Shown: positions 52,712-64,000, counted from the stretch's first letter. The stretch: DNA of 64,000 bases from Sulfitobacter sp. S190 (GCF_025141935.1 NZ_CP081120.1:2998501-3062500), one strand, 5' to 3'. The notes: generated by a model not told the origin, from the letters alone. Translations and numbers: made by a program.

Positions 52712-54442
52712 ATGACCCGATCCAAATCCGCGCCTTGGCTGTTGGCTGGCGCCGCATCGTTGTTTGCATTCTTTCCGTTGTCGAACGGGCGGGCGCAGGA
52801 CGTTGATGCCAGTGCATCAACGCTGACGCTTGATGGTGTATCCGTAGAGGGCGAGACCTATCGCAGTGTGACGATCACATCCGCGGCGCCCCTGTCTGTC
52901 CGGTTTGGCGATATGGTTCAGGCACAGACCTGCGCGCGCGGTCCGATGGGACAATCGCGTGTTCATTCCGGGCGCAACGGGCAACTGACGCCGCGCGAAT
53001 TCGAAATGGCCAAGACGGCATGGTCCTATTTCGAGAGCAGCTATCAGTCTGAAACCGGGCTGGTGAATGCCGTCGGCTCTTTCCCGTCCACGACGCTGTG
53101 GGACACGGCATCCTATATCAGTGCCATGGTTGCGGCGTACGAGCTATGTGTGATCGACAAGCGCACGTTTGATGACCGCGCCAACCGTCTGATCAACACC
53201 CTGCGCAACCTGACGCTCTATCGCGGTGAGGCGCCCAACAAGGTGTACAACGCAGCAACCGGTGAAATGGTGGATTATGCCAACCAGCCGGGCGAAATCG
53301 GGATGTCAGCGAATGACATCGGTCGTCTTCTGGTCTGGCTCCAGATCCTCAAGGAGCGTCATCCGCATCTGGCCAATGGCGTCGACAACGTCCCTATGCG
53401 TTGGAACTTCTGCAATCTTATCAACGAAGACGGTCGCATGTTCGGGTCTTTCACGCAATCGGATGGCGATACGCGCTATGTGCAGGAAGGGCGTCTTGGC
53501 TATGAGGAATATGCCGCCAAGGGCTTCGCGCTGTGGGGCTTTGACGTAGATCGCGCGATGTCGCCCGAGTCGTTGAATTTTGTCGAGATTTTCGGCGTCC
53601 GTGTGCCCTATGACGGGCGTGATCCGCGCGTGTTCAAGAACCAGAACTACGTGCTCACGGAAGGCTACATACTTGACGGTCTGGAGTTGGGTTGGGATCT
53701 GCCGACAGATCGCAGCAATGACGGTATGGTGGCCAGCAATGGTTGGCGCGCCGAATTTGCCCAACGCATTTATCTCGTGCAGCAGCGCCGGTTCGAGCAG
53801 ACCGGTGTGATCACCGCCCGCTCCGAACACCAGGTCGAAGGCAGCCCGTATTTCGTTTACGACAGCATCTTTGCGGATGGGTATCCGTGGAACACGCTCG
53901 ACCCGACAGGAGAGTACCAGCCGGACCGCGCGGCAGTTTCCGCAAAAGCGGCCGTGGGGATGTGGGCGCTGTGGGACACGGATTATACCGACCTGTTGTT
54001 CGAAGCCGTCGCTGATCTGTCCGAGCCTGATCGCGGGTTTTATGAAGGTCTTTATGAAAACGGCAACGGGTATATCCCGCTCCAGACAGCCAACAACAAC
54101 GGCATCATTCTGGCGGCACTTTTGTACAAAGTGCAGGGTCCGATCCTGCAGCGTGTGAACCAAAACACCCAGGTCTGGGACACTGCATTCATCGGCACGG
54201 ATATTCGTGACAACAAATGCCACCCCAACCGGATGGTCGAAGAAGTGCCGTGCTGTGCCTGCGGCAACGCCAACCAGATCGCTCCTGTCATTCCGGTGGA
54301 GGACTTCGTTTACTGCCGTCCTGTTACCGGGGGCCAAGACATCGGGGCTACCGAATGCAGCACGGTGGAACACAACCTGCCCCTTCCGCAGGTGCGCAAG
54401 GTACTGCCCTCCAGCTGTTCGATCCCGGTGGCAGACCGATGA
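52712..54442 (+). CDS. secreted DUF3131 protein with cysteine-rich tail
   Basis: 576 residues from the ATG at 52712, five bases after the kinase stop. A signal peptide (WLLAGAASLFAFFPLSNGRA) exports it. Residues ~95-510 form a DUF3131 domain with FEMAKTAWSYFESSYQ, then TGLVNAVGSFPSTTLWDTAS and a glutamate/aspartate-rich core, resembling (alpha/alpha)-barrel glycosidases. The last ~75 residues are Cys-rich (DNKCHP, PCCACGN, YCRP, ATECS, SSCS), probably disulphide-bonded. It may trim, modify or bind the polysaccharide in the periplasm. Paralogous to 57413-58738. Confidence 0.88.
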   Translation: MTRSKSAPWLLAGAASLFAFFPLSNGRAQDVDASASTLTLDGVSVEGETYRSVTITSAAPLSVRFGDMVQAQTCARGPMGQSRVHSGRNGQLTPREFEMAKTAWSYFESSYQSETGLVNAVGSFPSTTLWDTASYISAMVAAYELCVIDKRTFDDRANRLINTLRNLTLYRGEAPNKVYNAATGEMVDYANQPGEIGMSANDIGRLLVWLQILKERHPHLANGVDNVPMRWNFCNLINEDGRMFGSFTQSDGDTRYVQEGRLGYEEYAAKGFALWGFDVDRAMSPESLNFVEIFGVRVPYDGRDPRVFKNQNYVLTEGYILDGLELGWDLPTDRSNDGMVASNGWRAEFAQRIYLVQQRRFEQTGVITARSEHQVEGSPYFVYDSIFADGYPWNTLDPTGEYQPDRAAVSAKAAVGMWALWDTDYTDLLFEAVADLSEPDRGFYEGLYENGNGYIPLQTANNNGIILAALLYKVQGPILQRVNQNTQVWDTAFIGTDIRDNKCHPNRMVEEVPCCACGNANQIAPVIPVEDFVYCRPVTGGQDIGATECSTVEHNLPLPQVRKVLPSSCSIPVADR

Positions 54443-55587
54443 CCGCGGCGCATAAACCCCGTCTTGTCTGGTTTGACGCCAACCGCGTGTTTGCGGCCTT
54501 CGGTGTCGTTCTGATCCACTCCTCCACCGACTTCGGCGGGCAGGCGTTTGCGGACGCGGATCAGGCGCAGCGCATCGTGCCGGTGTTCCTGCGGTCTTTG
54601 GGTGAGTTTTCGGGATCCGAGATGTTCTTCATGTTCTCGCTGTTCCTGATGGCGATGCGCGTGGACAAGAAAATGCCGACCTATGGCAGCGCGATTGCGG
54701 TTCAGGCCAAACGCCTGTTGGTGCCCTTTGCGTTCTGGGTGGTGTTCTATGCATTCTTCCGACTGTTCAAGGCGGATACGTTCAACTACGCGCCCTACCT
54801 TTGGGACCAGTTGGGGCAGCTCCAAAGCTGGCTTGGCTACTTCATCCTCGGCAAATCGCAGTATCACATGCACTTCTTGCCGACTTTGTTCGCGCTGTTC
54901 CTGTTCTATCCGGTGATGCGGTCAGCGACCCGTTACCCTATCCTTGGCCTGACCGTCGTCGTCACCATCGGCGTGATGAACAACGTCCAGGGGTTCGTGT
55001 GGGGATTGGACCTTGACCCCGTATTGCGCGACTACGTTATCTGCGCGCTCAAGATCTTTGGGTATGTCGGGTACGGCATGGCGGCATTCGCGATCTACGG
55101 TTTGTGGAATGACGGTATCCCGCGCGGTGAATCGCGGTTGATCCGCCGCTGCGGGTTCTACTTTGCGATCCTCGCCTACCTCGCGACGTTGCCGTTTTTC
55201 AACGTGGCGTTTGAAACCGGATCATGGGGCGTGCGCGAGGGCTGGGACTACTACGGCCACTTCTTGATGCCGATCTGTGTGTTCCTCATCTTTATCGGCG
55301 GTCAGTATTTGCAATGGTCTCCGCGCTGGACCTTTCTGGCGAGCTATACGTTTGGCGTCTACCTCGTGCATCCGCTGGTGATCGATCTGTTTGACATTGC
55401 CGTCTTCGGAACTGGCCTGTCACGATCCATGAACCCATGGTTGATAGTCATCGCGCGCTTTGCATTTGCTTTGCCTGCATCCTTTGCACTCGCCTACGTG
55501 CTGTCGCAGCTCAAATCCCTCGCATGGACAATCGGACTGGGCCCAACCCCTTGGGATGTCGTGCGCTCCAAACGGGCGGAGGCGTGA
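54439..55587 (+). CDS. membrane acyltransferase family 3 protein
   Basis: 382 residues from the ATG at 54439, overlapping the DUF3131 stop by four bases. About ten membrane helices are predicted. The conserved N-terminal FDANRVFAAFGVVLIHSS includes the His required by acyltransferase-3 enzymes, and MFFMFSLFLMAM and ASYTFGVYLVHPLVIDLFD are also characteristic. Such proteins transfer acetyl or succinyl groups to exopolysaccharides. It overlaps the glycosyltransferase gene, so the product is probably an O-acylated polymer. Confidence 0.93.
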   Translation: MTAAHKPRLVWFDANRVFAAFGVVLIHSSTDFGGQAFADADQAQRIVPVFLRSLGEFSGSEMFFMFSLFLMAMRVDKKMPTYGSAIAVQAKRLLVPFAFWVVFYAFFRLFKADTFNYAPYLWDQLGQLQSWLGYFILGKSQYHMHFLPTLFALFLFYPVMRSATRYPILGLTVVVTIGVMNNVQGFVWGLDLDPVLRDYVICALKIFGYVGYGMAAFAIYGLWNDGIPRGESRLIRRCGFYFAILAYLATLPFFNVAFETGSWGVREGWDYYGHFLMPICVFLIFIGGQYLQWSPRWTFLASYTFGVYLVHPLVIDLFDIAVFGTGLSRSMNPWLIVIARFAFALPASFALAYVLSQLKSLAWTIGLGPTPWDVVRSKRAEA

Positions 55588-57410
55588 GCGTGGACGATTA
55601 TTTCGCGAAGTACGAAGACCGCCTGCCTCAGGCCCCATTGGAATATTCCGCCACCCGTGAGCTGGTTTGGCAGTTTCTGGCGACGGTCGCGTTGGTGGTT
55701 GGCGCCTGGTACATCTGGTGGCGCTGGACGGCATCGCTGAACACAGAGGCAATGTGGTTTGCCGTGCCTTTGGTCATCGCTGAAACCTGTGCCTTCATCG
55801 GGATGGTTTTGTTCGTCTTCAATCTTTGGAAGGACGAACCCCTAGAGATACTCGATGCGCCGGCCAGATTGATCGATATCGCACCTGACCACCCCGATGG
55901 CGCGCGCCCGATCTCGGTCGATGTGATGTTTGCGACGTACAACGAAGACCCGGAACTGGTTCTGCTCGGCATCAAGGACGCGCAGAACATCACCTATCCG
56001 CACCCGATTGATATCCGCATTCACGTGCTGGACGACGGGCGTCGGGACAAGATGCGAAAAATCGCGGAGGCGGCGGGCGCCAATTACATTTCACGCGACA
56101 CCAACGAAGGGTTCAAGGCTGGCAATCTGCGCCATGCGATGGAACAGACCTGTGGCGATTTGCTGGTGATTTGTGACGCCGACACGCGGCCATTTCCGAC
56201 CATCCTCGAAAATACGCTAGGCTATTTTCGCGAGCCGAAAATGGCGTGGGTCCAGACGCCGCAGTGGTTCTACGATCTGCCGGACGGGCAACCCTTCGAT
56301 GAAATGCTGCAGGGCCGTTTCGGTGCCAAGGCCGGTTCATTCGGGCGCGGGCTGCAAAAGATCATCGGTCCCGTGCAGCTGGGCACCGACCCGTTCGTGA
56401 GCGACCCTAAGATGTTTTACGATATCATCCAGCGCCGCAGAAACTGGGCCAATGCCTCGTTCTGCTGTGGGGCGGGATCCATCCACCGCCGTGAGGCCGT
56501 CATGGAGGCCGCCTTGCGCAGCTTTGGCAAGCAGGTCGAAAAGCGTACCCATGCCACCGAAGAAATGATCACCGTGGCGAGCAAGGAACGCGAAATCGCG
56601 CCGGATATGATGGACGCGATCCGCACCGAAGCGGCAACGACGGAAATTCTGACACCGTATCGGTTCCACGTGTCCGAGGACATCTACACATCCATTGTGC
56701 TGCACTCGGACCGCGAGCGTGGCTGGAAATCGAGAATGCATCCGATTGTCGAAAGCAAAATGCTGTCTCCGCAGGATTTGCTGACATGGACCGTGCAGAG
56801 ATACAAATATGCCGGCGGCAGTCTGGATATTCTGGTCAATGACAACCCGATCTTCGGGCGGGGGCTGACGTTTGCGCAACGCGTGATGTATGCGGCGACG
56901 TTTTATTCCTACCTTGCGCCGATCTGGAACCTCGTTTTTCTGGTGGCACCCGCGATTTATCTGTTTACCGGCGTGTCGCCGGTGGCGGCCTATTCGTCCG
57001 AATTCTTCTGGCACCTGATCCCGTTTCTGGTGACCTTGGAGCTGGCGATGATGGCGGGCACGTGGGGCATATCGGGATACGCGGCCAAGGCCAGTTATCT
57101 GTCGTTCTTCCCACTGGGTGCGCGGGCAATCTGGTCGGTGATGCGCGGCCAAACGATTTCGTTCAAGGTCACCCCAAAGGTGCGCCAGTCGGGAAATTTT
57201 CTCGCCCTCGTGCGCCCGCAGATTGCCGTTGTCATTGCGACAGTCGCGGCCACGATCTGGGCCTGCATCGCTCTGGCCCTTGGCACCACATCACATTCCG
57301 CCACGGGGGTCGTGTCCAACGTCCTTTGGGGTTTCAACAATTGCCTGGCGATGGCCGGCATCATCAGCGCGGCCCTCTGGGTGCCAGGCGCGACTGACGA
57401 AGGCGACTAA
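55584..57410 (+). CDS. cellulose synthase-like membrane glycosyltransferase (GT2)
   Basis: 608 residues from the GTG at 55584 (GTGA overlap); the GTG at 55590 is an alternative. Two N-terminal helices precede a GT2 domain with Asp150-Asp151 in HVLDDGRRDK, Asp198-x-Asp200 in VICDADTRPF and Glu365-Asp366 in HVSEDIYTS. The product-binding QxxRW motif reads Gln405-RYK-Tyr409 (QRYKY). Four or more C-terminal helices form the presumed channel. There is no PilZ domain, unlike BcsA, so c-di-GMP is not expected to bind it directly. It probably polymerises UDP-glucose or a related donor while secreting the chain. Confidence 0.93.
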   Translation: MSVDDYFAKYEDRLPQAPLEYSATRELVWQFLATVALVVGAWYIWWRWTASLNTEAMWFAVPLVIAETCAFIGMVLFVFNLWKDEPLEILDAPARLIDIAPDHPDGARPISVDVMFATYNEDPELVLLGIKDAQNITYPHPIDIRIHVLDDGRRDKMRKIAEAAGANYISRDTNEGFKAGNLRHAMEQTCGDLLVICDADTRPFPTILENTLGYFREPKMAWVQTPQWFYDLPDGQPFDEMLQGRFGAKAGSFGRGLQKIIGPVQLGTDPFVSDPKMFYDIIQRRRNWANASFCCGAGSIHRREAVMEAALRSFGKQVEKRTHATEEMITVASKEREIAPDMMDAIRTEAATTEILTPYRFHVSEDIYTSIVLHSDRERGWKSRMHPIVESKMLSPQDLLTWTVQRYKYAGGSLDILVNDNPIFGRGLTFAQRVMYAATFYSYLAPIWNLVFLVAPAIYLFTGVSPVAAYSSEFFWHLIPFLVTLELAMMAGTWGISGYAAKASYLSFFPLGARAIWSVMRGQTISFKVTPKVRQSGNFLALVRPQIAVVIATVAATIWACIALALGTTSHSATGVVSNVLWGFNNCLAMAGIISAALWVPGATDEGD

Positions 57411-57412
57411 TC

Positions 57413-58738
57413 ATGAGTTTCAAGACACACCTTATCAAGGCCCGCAGCCATCTGATTTTTCTCTTTGCATTGGGGTGCGGTCTGGTGCTGGTCACGACAA
57501 TCGACCGACGCGAAAATGAACAGGCAGACACGCAATCAGGAGCCACTGCAATGGCACACTTCGAAGAGGTCACGCCGCTGCCTTTGGCAATCACGGGCAC
57601 ATCGTCGCCCGAGGATTTAGCCTATGCAAAGATGGCGTGGCAGTACTTTGTGAACAACACGGATCCAAACACCGGGCTGGTCAATTCGACGGACAACTAC
57701 CCATCCACGACAACGTGGGAAACGGGGTCTTACTTCGTCGCCACTCTGTCAGCCAATCGTCTGGGCCTGATCGACGACGCAGAGACCATTGCCCGTATTG
57801 ATCTGGTGCTTGAGACGCTGATGGACATGCGCCTGTTCGACGATGCGTTGCCAAACAAGGCCTACAATGTGCGCACTGGCGATTTGGTCAACTACGCAAA
57901 TGAACCCGTGGAACGGGGCTTGGGTTGGTCTGCTTTGGACATTGCGCGCATGGTGGCGGCCCTTGGCCATGTGAACGCCAACTACCCCGAATTGGCAGCC
58001 AAGACCGCCAAAGTGATGGACCGTTGGGACCTGTCCTTGATGGTTGAAGATGGCCAGTTGATCGGCGGCAATATCGCGGACGGCGACCTGCGCTATGATC
58101 AAGAGGGGCGCGTTGGATACGAACAATACGCGGCCAAGGCGATGATGCTGTTCGGTTTCGACATGTTCCGCGCCTATGATGCAGAGAAAAATTTGATGGT
58201 GCGCGAGGTCGAAGGCCAACCGATCCCCGTTGACACGCGCCTGCACCGCAATGTCACGCCCGCCTTTACAGTCAGCGAACCCTATCTGTTTGACGGTCTG
58301 GAGTTCGGATTTGATGCGCGATCAGCCCGTTTCGCAAGCGCCATCTATGCCGCCCAGGAGGCGCGGTATCGCAACACCGGTATCCTGACCGCGGTCAGCG
58401 AATCCCACATCGATGTCGCGCCGTATTTTATTTATTCGTCCGTTTGGGGCGGTGGCGCAGACTGGGCCGTCATGTCATTCAGTGGTGAACGGTTGGACAG
58501 CAAGCGCACCATCACCACCAAGGTTGCCTTTGCCTGGGACGCCTTGTTCGGCACGGAATACACCAGCGACCTCGTGGCCGCGATTGCGCCGCTGGGTGAT
58601 CCGGACCGCGGGTGGCCCGAAGGCATCTATGAGGCCGACGGCACGACCAATTCATCCGTAACCGTGAACACAAACGCGGTTGTTCTGGCCGCATTGGCGT
58701 TTCGCGCCAACGGTCCACTGATCCGGGCTGGCCAATGA
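57413..58738 (+). CDS. DUF3131 protein (second copy)
   Basis: 441 residues from the ATG at 57413, two bases after the glycosyltransferase stop. An N-terminal hydrophobic segment (LIFLFALGCGLVLVTTI) is a signal anchor or signal peptide. The DUF3131 domain parallels the 52712 protein: YAKMAWQYFVNNTDPNTGLV and PSTTTWETGSYF align with its first half, and both have TRYVQEGRLGYEEYA / RYDQEGRVGYEQYA. It lacks the cysteine-rich tail. The pair probably performs related steps on the polymer. It overlaps the next gene by four bases. Confidence 0.88.
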   Translation: MSFKTHLIKARSHLIFLFALGCGLVLVTTIDRRENEQADTQSGATAMAHFEEVTPLPLAITGTSSPEDLAYAKMAWQYFVNNTDPNTGLVNSTDNYPSTTTWETGSYFVATLSANRLGLIDDAETIARIDLVLETLMDMRLFDDALPNKAYNVRTGDLVNYANEPVERGLGWSALDIARMVAALGHVNANYPELAAKTAKVMDRWDLSLMVEDGQLIGGNIADGDLRYDQEGRVGYEQYAAKAMMLFGFDMFRAYDAEKNLMVREVEGQPIPVDTRLHRNVTPAFTVSEPYLFDGLEFGFDARSARFASAIYAAQEARYRNTGILTAVSESHIDVAPYFIYSSVWGGGADWAVMSFSGERLDSKRTITTKVAFAWDALFGTEYTSDLVAAIAPLGDPDRGWPEGIYEADGTTNSSVTVNTNAVVLAALAFRANGPLIRAGQ

Positions 58739-59427
58739 TGCGCTTTATTTTGTCAGTCATTGTTCTCGTCGGATCGGCGTTGCAGCTTGGGGCGTCGCCA
58801 TGCGTTTCCCCGACGTTCGATATCCCCTTTCCCGGCGCGACGGATGTGACGTCGCATGTGACGGATCTGCCGTCTTCGGCATTTCCGGCGTTCTGGCAAA
58901 AAGGGCGTGTTGATGGGTACGCCTATAAGATATTTGCCAACGCAACAGGGGTACTGCGAGGGGGGGATCCGGATATGCCCTGGGCAATCGAGATCATGTG
59001 CGACGCATCGGTTGAGACATGTGCACTCACGCAAACAGGAACGCCACCCCAACCTGCCACACGTGTCGCAGAGCGGTTGGGCCAATGCCTGGTTTCACCC
59101 CTCCCGATGAGTGAAGCGGCCGAAAAACCGGATCAAATGACCTCACAATCGAATTCCCCGGAACCGATTGCGGCGGCAACGGTAGAAGCCACGACTGAAG
59201 AGCGCGCGTCGCCTTGCGGGCTTGCTGTGGTGGATGAGCTGACGGACATCGCGACGATGCAGCGACTTCTGGTATTGCTCGGCGAAGATCCTGGTCCGGT
59301 GGATGGGTTCCTTGGGCCGAAATCCTTTGCCGCGATGAATGCCTTTGTAAGCAACGCAGGATGGGGTACCTCCATCCCCGAACTCGTTAATGTGCTGTCG
59401 GAACGGCATTGTTCACAGACACACTAA
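58735..59427 (+). CDS. secreted protein with C-terminal peptidoglycan-binding-like domain
   Basis: 230 residues from the ATG at 58735, overlapping the DUF3131 stop (ATGATG, alternative start 58738). A signal peptide (FILSVIVLVGSALQLGAS) is followed by a ~100-residue domain with DIPFPGATDVTSHVTDLPSS and cysteines at CVSP, MCDAS, ETCAL and GQCLV. A Ser/Glu/Thr-rich linker leads to a C-terminal PG_binding_1-like repeat (MQRLLVLLGEDPGPVDGFLG then KSFAAMNAFV). It may anchor the polysaccharide machinery to the wall. Last gene of the operon; the same frame stays open after its TAA. Confidence 0.75.
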   Translation: MMRFILSVIVLVGSALQLGASPCVSPTFDIPFPGATDVTSHVTDLPSSAFPAFWQKGRVDGYAYKIFANATGVLRGGDPDMPWAIEIMCDASVETCALTQTGTPPQPATRVAERLGQCLVSPLPMSEAAEKPDQMTSQSNSPEPIAAATVEATTEERASPCGLAVVDELTDIATMQRLLVLLGEDPGPVDGFLGPKSFAAMNAFVSNAGWGTSIPELVNVLSERHCSQTH

Positions 59428-59801
59428 ATTGCCCAGAGAGCCGATAACCCTAAGAACTACGCAACGCAGAGAGAGAAAATCTCAGAACATCTTTCGGGAG
59501 AAGAACAGCGAGAGTTTGACGGAAAAAGCAACGGCAACGGAGATCCGCCCGAAGAGTATGTGGACTTGGAGGATATCTTACTCGAGCCCTTGCCTACCTA
59601 AAGCGCTCCATCTGAACAGCGAAAAGAATGGTTTTTTCTTCTGTCAGGATTCCCAGTTCTATCATGAAAGCCAGTTCTCATCGCTGTACGTCGTCAAGAA
59701 TTAGGCCGGACCGCATGTGCGAAAACGCAGGCATTACACCTATTTGCAAGGTTATGGTCCGAAATTCGCATTCGTATGGCTCATGACATTATTTGATAAC
59801 T
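59428..59801. other. intergenic region downstream of the exopolysaccharide operon
   Basis: 374 bases with lower GC. The frame of the preceding gene is open again from 59428 to the TAA at 59599-59601 and reads as an acidic peptide (for example NPKNYATQREKISEHLSGEE, ending LEDILLEPLPT) without its own start or family. A 104-codon frame at 59390-59704 looks like a shadow. No clear terminator was seen. Confidence 0.4.
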
Positions 59802-59878
59802 TGGCGATCCCTGAAGGACTCGAACCCTCAACCTGCTGATTAGAAGTCAGCTGCTCTATCCAGTTGAGCTAAGGGACC
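59802..59878 (-). tRNA. tRNA-Arg (UCU anticodon)
   Basis: 77 bases with encoded CCA. Acceptor GGTCCCT/AGGGATC (one G:U pair), D arm GCTC-AACTGGATA-GAGC, anticodon stem GCTGA/TCAGC around CTTCTAA (anticodon TCT), T arm GAGGG-TTCGAGT-CCTTC. It decodes AGA and AGG. Confidence 0.96.
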
Positions 59879-59912
59879 GCTCAGCAGGTTATGCGCTATG
59901 GCTGCGCAGCCA

Positions 59913-60800
59913 TCAAGGGGCCATCGCGCCTGCGGGTAATGCGGCAAACCAGTCGGGCAATGTGGTTTTGAATTTGAAGGCGATGAACTGACTGCGCACG
60001 ATCGCGTGCTTGGTGATGCGTGCAGGTGCTGCGATTTGCGCGGCATAGGCCTTTGCACTGGCGGCTTCCCAAGGAATATGCGGAAAGGCTTCGGCCTTGG
60101 CGTATTGCGCGCGGGCACGTTTGGTGGCAGTACGCCATGCCTCGCCCGGCAGGCCTTTGCCTTCGCCGCGCGCGATAGCCTTGCGGTGGACGTTCGACGC
60201 AACAAGCGCGTCCGTATTGGCGAATTTGAGATGCGCGAGGTATACGCCACACGGCAGATCATAGGGGTAGCTTTCAATCCGGCGGCGGGGAACAGACACG
60301 CCATGCAGGTCGAGATGGGCCCCATTCCGGACGGCGAAGGCCTTGCTGTAGTGACCCGAAAACACGGCAGTACGGCGATGATCGAACACATTGGCGTCGT
60401 CGTCGAGAGGGGCGTCGGTCGCCATTTCAAATACGTTGAGGCCGAGGGCGAAGACAGTATTGCCTTCGCACGCGTGGAACAGGGCGCCGAAGTCTTTGTA
60501 GCGGTTAGGGTCGATCTGTATGATCTCGTCCGCATCGGTTCTGATGACCCAATCGTAGATTTGGGAGAGCGCGTCCTGGAAACCGTTGAGCATTTTGTTC
60601 CGGGTTGCATCAAAATGGCTGACGTCGTCGCGCGGGATCACGATGATATTTGCGGCGGGACAAAGTGATGCAATTCTTGGGTCAGCACCGTGCACGACGA
60701 TGAAGAGGTTTTGCGCACCGAGGTGGTGTTTGTAATGCATGTACCATTGTTTGATGGCCCAGTAGTCGCGGTAGACCATCGTCAAAGCGCAGATTTTCAT
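59913..60800 (-). CDS. glycosyltransferase family 2-like protein (Glyco_tranf_2_4)
   Basis: 295 residues. The N-terminus KICALTMVYRDYWAIKQWYM with HYKHHLGAQNLFIVVHG is typical of the Glyco_tranf_2_4/GT92-like family. A DxD-type metal-binding motif occurs in DWVIRTDADEIIQIDP, and VYLAHLKFANTDALV carries a late conserved His. No membrane segment. It may decorate a surface glycan. It lies between the 5S rRNA and tRNA-Arg genes on the same strand; an AT-rich 160-base gap upstream probably carries its promoter. Confidence 0.85.
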   Translation of the reverse strand: MKICALTMVYRDYWAIKQWYMHYKHHLGAQNLFIVVHGADPRIASLCPAANIIVIPRDDVSHFDATRNKMLNGFQDALSQIYDWVIRTDADEIIQIDPNRYKDFGALFHACEGNTVFALGLNVFEMATDAPLDDDANVFDHRRTAVFSGHYSKAFAVRNGAHLDLHGVSVPRRRIESYPYDLPCGVYLAHLKFANTDALVASNVHRKAIARGEGKGLPGEAWRTATKRARAQYAKAEAFPHIPWEAASAKAYAAQIAAPARITKHAIVRSQFIAFKFKTTLPDWFAALPAGAMAP

Positions 60801-60960
60801 ACCGAAGGACTATCCTTTGCTGGCTATAACCTGCAAAGGGTATTTGTTGTTGTCGGTATTTTTGTTGGTTTGGTGTTTTCAAGCCGCCGGGTGTGTAGTG
60901 TATTTTTGGGCGGATTGTTTTGTTATCGTTAAGAGAGATACACATTTTTTGATCTTATTA

Positions 60961-61078
<118 letters not shown>

Positions 61079-61162
61079 AAATAAAATCAAAAAATGTCCA
61101 AGCCGAGTACGGCTAATGTGTGTGTATGCTTTTGTTCTGGTAACAGTCTTTCTGTTACTGGA
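61079..61162 (-). other. 23S-5S spacer with processing hairpins
   Basis: GTAACAG-TCTTT-CTGTTAC (61141-61159) and AGCCG-AGTA-CGGCT (61102-61115) form two hairpins in the transcribed spacer just after the mature 23S end. They are likely RNase processing signals. No tRNA lies in this spacer. Confidence 0.55.

Positions 61163-64000
<2,838 letters not shown>

Noticed and set aside
59390..59704. A 104-codon plus-strand frame
   Set aside because: It begins inside the preceding gene in another frame, with mixed composition and no start context. I kept the region only as intergenic.

Overview
The window comes from the chromosome of a marine-type alphaproteobacterium, most likely a Rhodobacterales/Roseobacter-group member. 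The DNA is GC-rich with tightly packed operons. It carries DctPQM TRAP and polyamine-type ABC transporters, the neighbourhood murA-DUF2948-hisD-UPF0262-LMW phosphatase that I associate with this order, a CreA protein, a UdgX/radical-SAM pair and an alphaproteobacterial 23S-5S rRNA end. No phage, insertion sequence or CRISPR array was seen. The AT-richer RelA/SpoT-domain gene near 8 kb is the clearest candidate for acquired DNA.

Layout. 1-6.1 kb: seven same-strand, mostly overlapping genes for a glycan (two MurG-like and two GT4 glycosyltransferases, a histidine phosphatase, a polysaccharide-deacetylase-like protein and a methyltransferase). 6.1-8.7 kb: a BKACE enzyme behind a tandem 22-bp repeat, two small proteins, a 25-bp-arm inverted repeat and the RelA/SpoT-domain gene. 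8.9-17.2 kb: housekeeping genes (lepA, porin, lipoprotein, phosphatase, UPF0262, hisD, DUF2948, murA, tRNA-Thr). 17.3-22 kb: a gluconate-type operon (kinase plus TRAP transporter), divergent from a LacI regulator across a perfect 20-bp palindrome. 22-27.7 kb: UdgX, its radical-SAM partner, CreA, a HAD protein lacking its nucleophile and a lytic transglycosylase.

27.7-44 kb: an amine-catabolism region. The minus strand carries a PotABCD-like ABC transporter, an acetylpolyamine-type deacetylase, an amidase and a class-V aminotransferase-fold enzyme. The plus strand carries a flavin monooxygenase, RidA, DUF1028, a LysR regulator, a trimethylamine-dehydrogenase-like flavoprotein, a PLP decarboxylase and an ArgE-like deacetylase. 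The motif CTTAG-N7-CTAAG occurs in front of both plus-strand blocks. 44-45.5 kb: an alpha/beta hydrolase divergent from a PadR regulator.

45.6-59.4 kb is the most interesting part. It holds a hybrid histidine kinase (HisKA-REC-Hpt), a cysteine-free sulfite-oxidase-fold periplasmic protein, galU and a LuxR-type response regulator. A receiver-PP2C phosphatase, a STAS antagonist and an RsbW-like kinase follow in one operon with a membrane glycosyltransferase, an acyltransferase, two DUF3131 proteins and a secreted protein. Three near-identical 20-bp palindromes sit 73-90 bp in front of the three transcription units. I infer a self-contained regulon in which a phosphorelay and a partner switch, with no sigma factor nearby, control an acylated exopolysaccharide supplied with UDP-glucose by GalU.

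59.8-64 kb: tRNA-Arg, a glycosyltransferase, and the 5S and 23S rRNA genes on the minus strand. The 23S gene is essentially complete, with its 5' end at the window edge.
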